A stretch of 64,000 nucleotides of DNA from Cymodocea nodosa (GCA_036874045.1 CM072339.1:16127501-16191500), one strand, 5' to 3'; counted from the stretch's first letter, positions 47,598 through 60,288 are shown. Made by a program: numbers and translations. Notes: a model not told the origin generated them from the letters alone.

Positions 47598-49302
47598 TAA
47601 ATTTTGCTAGTCCCTTAGCAAACTAAGATCTAATTAATTGGTCTTTCAAAAAGTACTAGAATTAATTCTTCCCCTTTTGTTTTTTTTCTTCTATTTAGCA
47701 TAAACATATATTCTGTATGTTTCAGTAATCAACCTACAAAGATATTTAGAATATATGTAAATTACATACAAAGTATATCATCTTCATATAGGTGTTATTT
47801 ATATTATCGTTTGTTCTTCTTTTCATCATCTGTAATCTTGAATTTTCCAATAAGTTTTTTTAGAAGAAATTTCAACAACATACAAATTAAAGTACAATCC
47901 AATTCAATCTGATTAAGACAAGTAGAATAAAGAATTGTATTTCCATTAAACAACTTCAAAAGTCAATTCCAAATTCATATTTTAGCAATTCTAGATAACA
48001 GAAAATATACTCGATTCATAAGATATCTGTATTTCACAAAACACTTATATCTTTTCAGAACATTATATGTTTTTTTTCTTTCCTTTTTTTTGTGTACTTT
48101 AAAAGTTAATTTGACAAGCTTGAATCATACAAGAGCTTTCTAATGTACCCATGTAACGAGCTTTCAGTCAACAATCCCAGATCTGATCAGGATCTTAGGT
48201 TGCCAGATTTTCAAAGTCCTTCTTCAGGTCAACAATCCTTACATACCTATATGCTCAAGTACAAAAGGCTCGTGATCAAACAAGTCAATAAACTCTCAAA
48301 GTTTTTTTTTAAAAAAAAAAAATAATAATAATAATAAATGCACACACAAAACAAAGCATTAATCACATACTATATATGCACGTATTTCATTAATATAGAT
48401 GTAGTAAAACACCAATCTCATATAATTCTGCTTCTATCATTTACTAAAGATATGAATCCATAACAATAAGCTCATACTTTATATGTAGTTTAATAAGATC
48501 TACACATAAATCATTCTACAAGTTCAATTAGTCAAAGTAAATGTATCTTTCATCATATGTGTTTCATTTAATCTAGAATTCACATCTCAGCTCCTTCAGG
48601 ACTTCAGATAATTTTCTGATTAAGCATTAAATATTCTGATTTCATTTTAAAATCGTGAAACTATTAAACTCATGAAATTCAGAAAAATCATAAGATACTA
48701 TATCTAGATTTACATAAATAATAAATTCTATAGCATCTTCTATAGCCTTCTAAATATGACATTCAAGCAGTTTATAAAAATTTTACAGTCTCAATTATCG
48801 AATAGTTACAGCAAGTTTATAAAAATTTTCAATTTCCTCAAAACTTTGCAGTACCATTTTAATTCCTTTAATTAATAAACTTACATTGTTGTTACTTTAA
48901 TTACCTCCCCCCCATACCTACATTTTGCATTGTCCTCAATGTAAAAGATTTGACAATAAGTACAGTAATTGTAGCAGGCATGAATAAAGTTTTCTTTGAT
49001 TTAAAATTCAGGATAAGTAATTGGTTACATACCTTGTTCCATTTGTATCTCTTTCTGCATATTTCGATTTTTGATTCTGAAAAACTTTTCATTCCTAGAT
49101 AAACATAGAATATAAAACAAAATAACATTTAACAGATATTAATAAATCAGTGTCTTGTATGGAACCCAGGCTTCTATGCCTTTGGTGGCTCACAAGCAAG
49201 CCAGCTGGTTTCCCAGAATAGATACCAACAAATTGGATTGATATTTTGTTTTGTTTGTTTTTTTGTTTTTTTTTCTCTAAAAATAAATGCAAAATACACA
49301 AC
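47598..49302 (-). other. 3' noncoding region of nested element
   Basis: Counterpart of 43302-45035. The internal polypurine-like tract (CCTCCCCCCCATACC on the plus strand) is at 48903-48917 and the GC-richer block is near 49140-49235. 47700-48720 matches the copia 3' region. Confidence 0.75.
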
Positions 49303-50463
49303 TTAAACACACGAAATCACAGCTTGAGAACATGATTGAAAAGTAGAAACAAATGGAATAAATGTATCAGTCCAAGCAAACTTTTTAGGCATAGTTCTTC
49401 TTGCTATTAATTCTGTTTTAATGCAGTTCTTATTCCTTTTTAATTTGTAAACATGCAATATATTATAAATTCCAAATACGAGTGTATTACCATTAATGAT
49501 ATGAAATGCAGAAAAGGATCCTTTTTGGTTCCAAGGTAATGTAGTAGTTTCTATTTCTACATCTATTTCAATATACTCCTCTTCCCACTTCCATTCATTC
49601 ATGTCTTCCATAATATATATTTGAAATTTCATCAGTTCATCCCACCATCTTATCAGACATAAAGTAGGATCATCTTCTTCAATATACCACATTCCTATTT
49701 GAATTTCATTAAATTTTTCAGATGGTGGTTTAGCTATTTCACTCGGTACTGGTAAAATTTCTATATAATCATCATAACTGTCTATGCTCACTATGTATAA
49801 ATCAGATCTATATGCTATTGATATCTCCGTGACTAAATAGATATAACCATCAAGTATGACATGTGTTTGGTTAATTAATGATTTCTGTCCTAGATATATT
49901 ATAATGTTTTCATTCCAAGATCTGTTCAGAAAATTATACACACTTAAGCGTAAATCTTCACCCCAATTTCCTGAAGGTCTCCAATAATATAATTTTTCAG
50001 GAATTGCAGAATTTTTATTAGAAAATATTATAGCTGACCCATAATTTTCAGTTGGTGCTTCAAATATATTAGGTCTTCCTATATTACATTCTTCTCCTGT
50101 TATAGGATTTCTTATCAAAATATCAGGTAATAATAAACTTGTATACCTTGGTCTCGTCTTGTATATGATTAATCTTTCATCTATCCCCATAATATAACTC
50201 ATTCCTTCTAATGCATTGGGTGGAATTCCAGTAGTTTCTTCCATAGCAAGATATTCATGGGTATTTGAACTACGATTAAATGACCTCCATATGAATCCAT
50301 CTCTAATCTTAGTCATTTTTGCAGCTTGTAGTCCCTAAAAATATTTTTCTTCAATATAGTCTTTAATTTCCTTCGATACACAGCACAGCCTGCACAGATC
50401 TTTAGTTGACAAGTTACTTAGTATTTCCTTTTGTGCATCCAACGGTAATTGCATCAATTCCAT
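49303..50463 (-). pseudogene. F-box protein gene, nested element copy
   Basis: Same length as the plus copy (ATG 50463, 386 codons), with one TAG at codon 43 (50335-50337); from codon 50 onward it is open to the end. The F-box reads LPLDAQKEILSNLSTKDLCR, and the C-terminal region matches the plus copy closely. The stop at codon 43 is shared with the third element, so it predates their separation. In the spliced arrangement of this copy an open frame runs upstream of the ATG through the exon junction (NEAAYLKQLSNRQ) into the end of gag, in a different register from gag, starting at 50661. Confidence 0.82.
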
Positions 50464-50497
50464 TTGTCGATTAGATAGTTGCTTCAGATATGCTGCT

Positions 50498-51841
50498 TCA
50501 TTCAGCTGCCCTCCCAAAAGAGGTATCAATTTCATTAACCATTCTATTGACAGGATTAGGTATAGCTTGTATTGGCAATCCTCCAGTAGGTCTAACTTCC
50601 ATTGGTTCCTTCTGTCTAAGTGATATATTTCTATTCTGATTTTGATTTGCAGCATTTCCAAATATAAATTCTAGACGATTGTTTACTTGTTGGATTATCT
50701 TTTCTAATTTCTCTATTCTAGCTCCTTGTTCAATTAATACTTCATAACTTATGTTATTCTCATTTATATTTTCTCCTCCCTGGAAATTATTGTTTCTCCA
50801 AGATAAATTCAAGTGATTTCTCCAATTAGGATTATAAAAATTTCCCAAGTTATCTCCCTGGTTTCTAGCATAAATAATATCTAAATCATTTATGTTTGCA
50901 TTCTTTTCTGCTAGCTTTTGATTTAATGATAACTCTTCTATTTTCTTTGTTAATTCATTTAATTTCACCTCAAGCATAGTATTGGAATCTATTTTATGCA
51001 TTCCTCTTGGCAATAATCTTTTATCTGCAATAGCTTCAACTGAATTTTCCCACTATGCAATTCTTTTTGCAAACTTTTCTAAATATGCCCGTGCTTCTTC
51101 ACTACATAATTTTAAAAATCCATTTTGACAAGTAGATTCTAATAAAGATTTCGTTAAAACATCTATGCCTTCATAAATTATGCCTATTAATTGTGCTTTA
51201 CTCATTGCATGATGTGGACATTGAGTCAGTAAATCTTTAAATCTTTCAAAATATTTCGAGAATGATTCACCCTATTTTTGGCTACACATTAATATTTCTT
51301 TCTTCTTTTTAATCATTTGATGTGTTGGATAGTATTTTTCCAGAAAAACAGAGCAAAATTTAGTCCATGTAAAAATTGAATCAGGCGACAGAATATATAA
51401 CCATCTCTTAGCTGTATCTTTTAAAGCAAAATGGATATATCTAAGTTTAATAGCATCTATACTCATGTTCGGCATTCTCATCATTTGACAAACTTCGTTA
51501 AATTCTTTAAGGAAATAATAGGCATCCTCTCTTTCTAATCCATGAAAATGTGGCAATTGACTAATATAATTAAATTTCAGTTCAAACCTATCTCCCTCAA
51601 AGTTTGGCAATCGAATACATGAAGGTTCATCAATTAATTCAGGATACAGAATCTCTCCTAATGGTTTTTCTACTGGAGCAGCCATCTCTACGTTCTCTTT
51701 TAAAGAAAGGTTAGCTACACCCCAAAGAATTTCGTTAAAGTTCAGTTTAGAAAATTTTTCAGTACTCCTCTGCAATGAAAATTCCTGGATAGGTGTTCTT
51801 ACGAATCGTTTAGTGCTTAGAGAATGAGTCCATGTGCTCAT
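50498..51841 (-). pseudogene. Athila-like capsid gag, nested element copy
   Basis: ATG 51841 to TGA 50498-50500, 448 codons, interrupted only by two TAG stops (near 51270 and 51055). It is the least damaged gag in the window. The start is MSTWTHSLSTKRF, then the SCIRLPNFEGDRFELK block, the gag core and the signature NPNWRNHLNLSWR. The TAG near 51270 falls after MCSQK, where the plus copy has an open codon. It again lies on the 3' side of the integrase tail. Confidence 0.9.
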
Positions 51842-52184
51842 AAATAAATAACAGAAGATTAATTACATACGAGTCTGAAGCTTTCTATTCTATAAATATT
51901 TGTTGTCAGATGAAGGTTGAATCAGCTGCTTCTCCTTCCAGTTCCTCCAACGCTTTCTCCTTTCTCTTAAAAGTGCTGGTACTCGTAAATAACATTCTGT
52001 TTCATATATATACTACGCATCCATAAAGTGAATAAATCTCGTTGCAAGAACGTGTCTTGCAACGTGCATCGTGGTTCCTGTTTTTATGGGTACGTGTACC
52101 ACTACTAATTTCAAATTTTGGTAACCGCTAAACCAACGAAATTTCGTTTGTGGTTAAAAGAATAACTGTTCTGCTTAATCTACG

Positions 52185-52365
52185 AACTAACCTCATTGAG
52201 TTACAGATTACTCAACAGAACACAATCGGTTACTGTTGCTAACTCCATGGACTAACTTCGTTGAGTTACAGATTACTCAACGGAGTGACCTTATATATAT
52301 TACTGACCTCGTGGAGTTATAGTTAACTCAATGGACTTACTTCGTTGAGTTAACACTTGGCAACA
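52185..52365. repeat. hairpin-word array upstream of gag, nested copy
   Basis: Four to five units such as TTCGTTGAGTTACAG then ACTCAACGGAG; same position as 40097-40290. Confidence 0.85.
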
Positions 52366-52424
52366 TCTAAGTTTCACTAACGAAAGTTTTCTATTCTGTC
52401 TTTTTTTTCTTTTTTTTACAGGTT

Positions 52425-52865
52425 TAATCGATACTATGCTTCGGTCAGACCTAAATATTTTTTTATTTTTTTACTTTCTTTCGGTTGGACCAATACAATG
52501 TTTCGGTAAAACCAATATTTTTTCTAAAAATTAATATACAATTTTTTTTCCAGTTTAACCGATGCTATGCTTCGATTAAACCTAAATATATATATATTTT
52601 TTTCTTTCGGTTGAACCGATACTATGTTTCGGTAAAACCAAATTTTTTTAATGTTCCGGTCATACCGATGCTACGCTTCGGTTAGACCTAAATATTTTTT
52701 ATTTTTTTACTTTTCTTTCGGTTGAACCGATACTATGTTTCGGTAAAACCAAATATTTTTTAATGTTCTAGTCATACCGATGCTACACTTCGGTCAGACC
52801 TAAATATTTTTTAATTTTCCGATCATACCGATGGATCTAGTCAGTTGAATCGCAACTATTTTTAT
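52425..52865. repeat. CGGT hairpin array, expanded
   Basis: Seven to eight units. Each has an inverted pair, for example GGTTGAACCGATAC / TTTCGGTAAAACC or GGTCATACCGATG / TTCGGTTAGACC, separated by T-rich spacers. The plus element has about three such units. Confidence 0.85.
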
Positions 52866-52959
52866 GTTTGATATATATAATTTTTTTAATGTTTTGTTTT
52901 GTTTTTTTTTTTTTTTTTAAGATAAACATATATATATAAACATAAAAACTGATTTTTTA

Positions 52960-53757
52960 CTAAGTAAAGCTCGAGTAGTCCTCTACTCTGACTTCTTCTA
53001 TAATTCCAAAGGAGCTTTTTGGTGTTTTCAGAATAGGTTTAAGTCTTTATCCATTTACTTTAAATATATTCTGATTTTTAGGATTTTCAATTTCAATAGC
53101 TCTATAAGGATAAACATTTCGAACTATGTAAGGTCCTGCCCATCTAGATCTTAATTTTCCTAGATGGTTATGGAGTCTAGCCATATAAAGATATACTTCT
53201 TGTCCTATTTCAAAGCTTTTAGGAATAATTTTTTTATCATGCCAGAATTTAATTTTCTCTTTTTCTCTTACAGTCTTTGAATAAGCTTCATTTCTAAATT
53301 CTTCTAATTCAATTAGTTGCATTTTCCTATTTTCAGTAGCTTGATTTAAATTAGTGTTCAGAGTTTTTAATGCCCAATAAGCTTTATGTTCTATTTCAGC
53401 AGGTAAATGACAACTTTTTCCATATACTAGCCTAAAAGGTGACATACCTAAGCTCGTTTTATAAGCAGTTCTATAAGCCTAAAGTGCATCTATCAATCTA
53501 TTAGCCCAATCTATTCTAGTAGGATTTACTACTTTTTCCAAGATTAATTTAATTTGTTTGTTTGCACTTTCTACTTGTCCACTTGTTTGAGGATGATATG
53601 ATGTTGCTTCAAAACTTCTATTACAGAAATGAGTTCCTCTATCACTGATAATAGCTTTAGGTATTCCAAATCTGGCAAATATATTTGTTCTTATAAATTG
53701 TATTACCACTTTGTTATCATTAGTTTTTGTAAGAATAGCTTGTTGTATATTTTGCAA
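52960..53757 (-). pseudogene. Athila-like integrase remnant
   Basis: The integrase core begins inside the deletion junction: NIFARFGIPKAIISDRGTHF (second catalytic Asp), then FEATSYHPQTSGQVESANK with the Glu. About a dozen residues usually present between FEA and YHPQ are missing. A stop lies near 53479, then the C-terminal part [20 protein letters not shown], then [20 protein letters not shown]; the frame ends at 52960 with a TAA at about 53044. The N-terminal zinc domain and first Asp are absent: the sequence before NDNKVVIQF derives from the ORF start (NIQQ), so protease, RT and RNase H were removed in one deletion. Confidence 0.9.
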
Positions 53758-53793
53758 GTTGTGCAGGTTTATAACATTATAATTTTCATTGTC

Positions 53794-54255
53794 CTATTGC
53801 AAAACTTGTATTTTCATTGCATTCAATTTTTGATCAATTCTCTTTTTTTCAGTTTCGTAAATTATATCCTGTTTAGGTTCTAAATATGCCTCCTTATAGT
53901 TTAACCGGTTGACTTCTTGTTGTTGACACACAAAGTATTCCAGTTTGTCCAGATTTTGCTCTATACTATGCTCCAGTTTGTCATAGCTATCCCAAACTTC
54001 AGTGTCTCTCATCATATTACACATTCTATACTGACTATCAGTTGGGTAAACTATAGGATTCTCATACTCGGCTCTATTATATTGAGGATAATTCATTTGT
54101 TGTACATGGGATCTATCAATCTGTAAATGTCTCAATTTCAAACAATTAGAAATGTCGTGTCCTTCAGAATTGCAGAATTCACATATGCTAATTAAAGGTT
54201 TCAGAAATCTTTGAGCATAAGCATATGCCATATTCTCAATTACAGAAGAAAACAC
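53794..54255 (-). pseudogene. zinc-knuckle start of pol ORF, nested copy
   Basis: ATG 54255, first residues MFSSVIENMAYAYAQRF; zinc knuckle CEFCNSEGHDISNC with all ligands (C-x2-C-x4-H-x4-C). Followed by a Gln/Glu/Lys-rich segment to a stop at 53794; the reading continues after it for about 10 codons to the deletion joining the integrase. It starts about 90 bases after the primer site, with no capsid domain between. Confidence 0.88.
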
Positions 54256-54346
54256 ACAACTCTGGCTATTAAAACGAAACAGCTCTAATAGTTACTTATA
54301 TCTATTCAATTCAATTCAATTCAGTTCGACTCAATTCAATTCAATT

Positions 54347-54363
54347 CCCCGGCAACGGCACCA
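54347..54363 (-). other. gypsy primer-binding site
   Basis: Minus-strand TGGTGCCGTTGCCGGGG, complementary (one mismatch) to the 3' end of a plant Asp tRNA, the primer used by many Athila-like elements. Seven bases separate it from the LTR. It is followed by a (TTCAA)n stretch (54302-54346). Confidence 0.9.
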
Positions 54364-54370
54364 TAAAACT

Positions 54371-56229
54371 TGTTTGGGTTTTCCAAGCACTATACTAGAA
54401 AAACTTGGATTTGTTACTTCTATTTTTACTTAGTTAATTTATCTTTATGCCTATTCTTTCTTTTAGAAGTAAACAAACAACCATTAATACAATTTAGATA
54501 TTAATTCCAATTTGTACTTTAACTGCAAGTGCATAATGTCTATTGTATCAGTGTGCAAGTACAGGTCGATCCCATAGGGAATTGTTGACGAATTTAAGAA
54601 ATGTTTGATTGTGAACAATTCAAATTTATATTCAATAAGCACTCCATTGAGTTACAGTTAACTCGACGGACTAAGTTCGTTGAGTTATGGCTAACTCAAC
54701 GAACTATCCTCGTGGACTTAAGTTAACTCTACGAGCCTGTCTCTTCTTTATAATACTGCTATTTACAGAGGAATTCGGCCAACCATTGGGCGATTCCACA
54801 GATTGTAAATAACATCAATTAAGCTTTTTAATGCTAGTTAACATTGGATTTATCATTAAGCAATACTAACATTCAGATGATTCAAACAGTAACCATTAAA
54901 ATCTTTAAGTTATTTTGTACGAACCAATTTCAGTAAACTGTAAAATTAAAACTAACATAAAACAATCATAAAATTGATACAGATAACATTAATCACGATA
55001 CAACACAAACAATACAACACTCAAATACAACATACAAACAAAGATAAATTGTTTTTGGTACTTTTGTTTTTGATGAAATGGGCGAAAGGTGAAATGTAAA
55101 GTAATCTCACTTGACAGTAAATACTTCTGACACTACTTGCAACGTGATTACACCACTGAAAATTAAACCACTTACAATTCTGTCTCCTCTCCCTATAGAA
55201 TCGCGAGTCCAGAATTGCAAGATGATCTCCTCTTCAACATACAGGCATCAACCCGAAGCCAAGGCTAAAAGCTTTACGATCTCCTGAAATATGAGTTGGT
55301 GCTTGGTGAAAATGTCTTCCCTTCCCGCGACGCGATCACTCCTCACAGTGGTTGTCACGCACTGTGTTTGGCTCGGAATTGACCCGACATCAGGCAAGTA
55401 TCCTCACAGACCTCCGATGATTAGTGATTATGGTGGTGATAACGATGGTTGGTGTGATACTTTGGAGAATCGCCGATATTGTCTGCAGAAAGCTCGGTGC
55501 TCCTCCTCTGTATACACTGGCTGTCCATCGATCACACACACTTCTTCTTTTTTTCTTCTTTTCTTTTATATTTCTTCAGTAGTAACTGCTTCTGCTTGAA
55601 TGGTCGGCTGGATTTCCTTCCTTCAGATCAACGACGATGATTTCTTTCTCCCTACGCGATTGAATTCCTGCGTGATACGTGCAAACGTGGTTTTTCCTTC
55701 CAACTGTCTGTTCCTGTAACCGCTACAGTGGCATATTAGAAAATATATAGTCTGTGGAGTTACAGATAACTCAACGGACTTCCTTCGTTGATTTAACTAT
55801 AAAACACGTGCAAAAATAACAACTTAAGTTTATAACGCTAACCTAACACGTTGCCTTAGTGTATTTTCATGTAACTCAATGCGTGAAGTTATACTAACTT
55901 AACGAGTTATAACGTAAGTAAATCTACGAGCTCTCAACACGTGTCATCAACAGTTTAAACATAAAATAACATTTCAGAGAGTTACAGGTATAACTATCTG
56001 ATGCTCAGATATATTTTCGGATACTTAAGAATTTCACAACCTGTAATTTACCGACAGTTTATAAATGTACTAAATTAACATTAATTCCCCAAAATTAAGC
56101 AGATTCTTCAACTAAAGCATATAACAGTGCAATTATAACATAATGGCTTAATTCTCATATGATAAGCTAAATATTATGCAATTAACCATCATTTAACCGT
56201 TAATAATATGCACTTTTTCATTCTAAGCA
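54371..56229 (-). mobile_element. 5' LTR of nested minus element
   Basis: 1,859 bp, nearly identical to the 3' LTR. On the minus strand it begins TGCTTAGAATG (one change from TGTTTAGAATG) and ends AAAACCCAAACA. Few differences between LTRs imply a recent insertion. The TATA-like word AATATAAAAG lies near 55565-55575 (as CTTTTATATT on plus). Confidence 0.92.
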
Positions 56230-56850
56230 CATGACAACCACTGTAAGGAGTGATCACGTCGTGGGAAGGGAAACCATTTTCACCAAGCACCGACTCATAT
56301 TTCAGGACATCGTAAAGCTTCTAGCCTTGACTTCGGGTTGATGCTTGTATGCTGAAGAGGAGATTATCTTGCAATTCTGGACTCACGATTCTATAGGGAG
56401 AGAAGACAGGATTGTAAGTGATTTAATTTTCAGTGGTGTAATTGCGTCGTATGTAGCGACAGAAGTATTTACTGTTGATTGAGATTACTTTACATTTCAC
56501 CTTTCGCCCATTTACATGTTCATATTAAACCAAAAATACCAAAAACAACTTATCTACTATTGTATGTTGTATTTGAGTGTTGTATTGTTTGTGTTGTATC
56601 GTGATTAATGTTATCTTTGTCAGTGTTGTGATTATTTTATGTTTGTTTTAGTTTTACAGTTTATTGATATTGGTTTGTTCAAAAGACTTAAAGATTTTAA
56701 TGGTTACTGTTTGAATTATCTGAATGTTAGTATGCTTAATGATAAATCTAGTGTTTACTAACATTAAAGAGCTTAATTGATGTTATTTACAATCTGTGGA
56801 ATCGCCCAATGGTTGTCCGAATTCCTTTGTAAATAGCATCAATTATAACT
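56230..56850 (+). mobile_element. 3' LTR of plus gypsy element, part 2
   Basis: Begins with the duplicated target CATGA (56230-56234), then CAACCACTGTAAGGAG directly continues the LTR interrupted at 45738. It runs to AATTATAACT at 56850 and is interrupted again by the third element. The rest of this LTR lies beyond the window. Confidence 0.9.
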
Positions 56851-58555
56851 TGTTTGTGTTTTCCCAGTACGACACCAGAATATCTGATTAGATCTCTAAT
56901 AACGTACCAAAAAAACTAGATTTGTTACTTCTGTTTTTACTTAGTTAATTTATCTTTATGCCTATTCTTTTTCTTTTAGAAGTAAACAAACAACCTTTAA
57001 TACAATTTAGATATTAATTCCAATTTGTACTTTAACTGCAAGTGCACAGTGTCTATTGTATTAGTGTGCAAGTATAGGTCGATCCCACAAGGAATTGCTT
57101 AAAAGTTTAGAACTGTCTATTTGTTAACAATCAAATTTATATATTCAATAAGCTCTCCATTGAATTACGGTTAACTCAACAGATAAAGTTCATTGAGTTA
57201 TAGCTAACTCAATGGACTAACCTCGTGAACTTAAGTTAACTCCACAAGCCTATCTTTTCTTTTTAAATATTGCTATTTACAAAGGAATTCATCCAACCAT
57301 TGGGCAATTTCACAGATTGTAAATAACATCAATTAAGCTCTTTAATGTTAGTAAACATTGGATTTATCATTAAGCATACTAACATTTAGATAATTCAAAC
57401 AGTAACCATTAAAATCTTTAAGTCTTTTGAACGAACAAATTTCAGTAAACTGTAAAACTAAAACAAACATAAAACAATCACAACACTGACAAAGATAACA
57501 TTAATTATGATACAACACAAATAATACAACACTCAAATACAACATACAATAGCAGATAAGTTGTTTTTGGTATTTTTGGTTTAATATGAACATGGAAATG
57601 GGCAAAAGGTGAAATCTAAAGTAATCTTAATCAACAGTAAATACTTCCGTCACTATATACGACGGGATTACACCATTGAAAATTAAACCACTTACAATCC
57701 TGTCTCCTCTCCCTATAGAATCGTGAGTCCAGAATTGCAAGATAATCTCCTCTTCAGCATACAGGCATCAACCCGAAGTCAAGGCTAGAATCTTTATGAT
57801 CTCTAGAAATATGAGTCGGCGCTTGGTGAAAATGGCTTCCCTTCCCGCGACGCGATCACTCCTCACAATGGTTGTCATGCACCGTGTTTGGCTCGGAATC
57901 GACCCGACATCTAGAAAGTATTCTCACAGACCTCCGATAGTTGGTGATTATGGTGGTGGTAACGATGGTTGGTGTGGTACTTTGGAGAATTGCCGATATT
58001 GCCTGCAGAAAGCTCGGTGCTCCTCCTTTGTACACACTTGCCGTCCATCAATCACACACCCCTTCTTTTTCTTCTTTTCTTTTATATTTCTTCAATAGTA
58101 ACTGCTTCTGCTTGAATGGTCGGTTGGATTTCTCTCATTCATATCAACGGCGATGATTTCTTCTCCCTGTGCAATACAAGCAATCGTGGTTTTTCTTCCA
58201 ACTGTCCTGTTTCTGCAACCGCTATAGTGGCATATTAGAAAATAAATAGTCTGTGGAGTTACAGATAACTCAACGGACTTACCTCGTTGATTTAACTATA
58301 AAACACATGCATAAATTTAACTATCTGATGCTTAGGTGCATTTCGGATACCTAAGAATTTCATAGCCTGCAACTTACCGACAATTCAGAAATGTACTAAA
58401 TTGACATTAATTCCCTAAAATTAAGCAGATTCTTTAATTAAAGCATATAATAGTGCAATTATAACATAATGGCTTAATTCTCATATGATAAGCTAAATAT
58501 TATGCAATTAACCATCATTTAACCGTTAATAATATGCACTTTTTCATTCTAAACA
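56851..58555 (-). mobile_element. 3' LTR of third gypsy element
   Basis: Plus-strand start TGTTTGTGTTTTCCCAG, end CATTCTAAACA; 1,705 bp. It lacks the U3 cassette that the nested minus element carries, which explains most of the shorter length. Left flank TAACT (56846-56850) is the expected target duplication; the other copy is off the window. Confidence 0.9.
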
Positions 58556-58568
58556 CTTCCCCCATACC
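58556..58568 (-). other. polypurine tract of third element
   Basis: CTTCCCCCATACC on plus, abutting the LTR. Confidence 0.9.
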
Positions 58569-60288
58569 TAAATTTTGCTAGTCCCTTAGCAAACTAAGAT
58601 CTAATTAATTGGTCTTTCAAGAAGTGCTAGAATTAATTCTTCTTATTTTTTCTTTCGTTCAGCATAAAAATATATATATTCTGTATGTTTCAGTAATAAA
58701 CCTGCAAATATACTTAGAATATATGCAAATTACATACAAAGTATATCATCATCTCGTAGGTGTTAATTATATTATCGTTTGTTCTTCTTTTCATTATCTG
58801 CTATCCTAAATTTTCCAATAAGATTTCTAGAAGAAATTTCAACAACATACGAATCAAAGTACAATCCAATTCAATATGATTAAGACAAGTAGAATAAAGA
58901 ATTGTATCTCCATTAAAACAACTTCAAAAGTCAATTCCAGATTCATATTTCAGCAATTCTAGATAACATAAAATATACTCGATTCATAAGATATCTGTAT
59001 TTCACAAAACACTTGTATCTTTTCAGAACAGTATATGTTCTTTTTTTTTCTTTAAAAGTTAATTTGACAAGCTTGAATCATGCAGGAGCTTTCTAATATA
59101 CCCATGTAACAAGCTTTCAGTCAACAATCCCAGATCTGATCAGGATCTTAGGTTGCCAAATTTCAAGAGTCTTTTTTTTTTTTCTTTTCAGGGCAACAAT
59201 CCTTACATACCTATTTACTCAAGTACAAAAGTCTCGTGATCAAACAAGTCAATAAAGTCTCAAATTTTTCTTTTTTTTTTAAAAAAAAAATACACACAAA
59301 ACAAAGCATTAATCACATACTGTATATGTACGTATTTCATTAATATAGATTAAGTAAAACACCAATCTCATATAGTCCTGCTTCTATCATTTACTGAAAA
59401 TATGAATCTATAACAGTGAGCTCATACTTTTTCTGTAGTTTAATAAGATCTACACATAAATCATTCTACAAGTTCAATCAGTCAAAGTAAATGTATCTTT
59501 CATCATATGTGTTTCATTTAATCTAGAATTCACATCTCACCTCCTTCAGGACTTTAGATAATTTACTGATTTTTCATTAAGCATTCTGATTTCATTTTAA
59601 AATCGTGAAACTGTTAAACTCATGAAATTCAGAAAAAACATAAGATACTATATCTAGATTTGCATAAATAATAAATTCTATAGCATCATATATAGCCTTT
59701 TAAATATAACATTCAAGCAGTTATAGATTACAAATTTTACAATCTCAATTATCGGATAGTTACAACAAGTTCATAAAAATTTTCAATTTCCTTAAAACTT
59801 TGTGGTACCATTTTAAGTTTTTTTTTTGTTCTTTAATTAACAAACTTACATGGTTGTTACTTTAATTACCTCCCCCCCATACCTACATTTTGCATTGTCC
59901 TCAATGTAAAAGATTTGGCAGTAAATACAGTAATTGTAGCAGACATGAATACAGTTTTGTTGATTTAAAATTCAGGATAACTAATCAGTTACATACCTTG
60001 ATTTGTTTGTATCTCTTTCTACATATTTCGATTTTTGATTCTGAAAACTTTTCATTCACAGATAAAAGCAAAAAATATATAACAAAATAACATTTAACAG
60101 ATATTGATAATTCAGTGTCTTGTGTGGAACCCAGGCTCCTATGCCTTTGGTGGCTCACAAGCAAGCTAGTTGGTTTCCCAGAACAAATACCAACAAACTG
60201 GATTGATTTTTTTTTTTCTTTTATAAAATAAAATGAAAACTATATATATTTTTTAAGTAAATGTAGAATACACACAACTTTAACACAC
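58569..60288 (-). other. 3' noncoding region of third element
   Basis: Same landmarks as the other copies: internal polypurine-like tract at about 59869-59882, GC-richer block near 60105-60205, and a copia-shared stretch at 58690-59710. Confidence 0.75.

Larger units (their letters stand above)
45739..56229 (-). mobile_element. complete nested gypsy element with perfect target duplication
   Basis: A 10,491-bp minus-oriented element with two near-identical LTRs (45739-47584 and 54371-56229), polypurine tract, and primer site. It is flanked by CATGA at 45734-45738 and 56230-56234. Removing it joins the plus LTR without gap, as expected for a clean integration. It lacks protease, RT and RNase H, so it must have moved with proteins from another copy. 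It carries the spliced gag/F-box junction. Confidence 0.92.

Noticed and set aside
57796-58098. 100-codon open frame inside LTRs, recurring at 55291, 46772, and on the minus strand at 45506 and 21505
   Set aside because: It is antisense to the element, keeps no fixed length or start, and its recurrence is explained by LTR homology.
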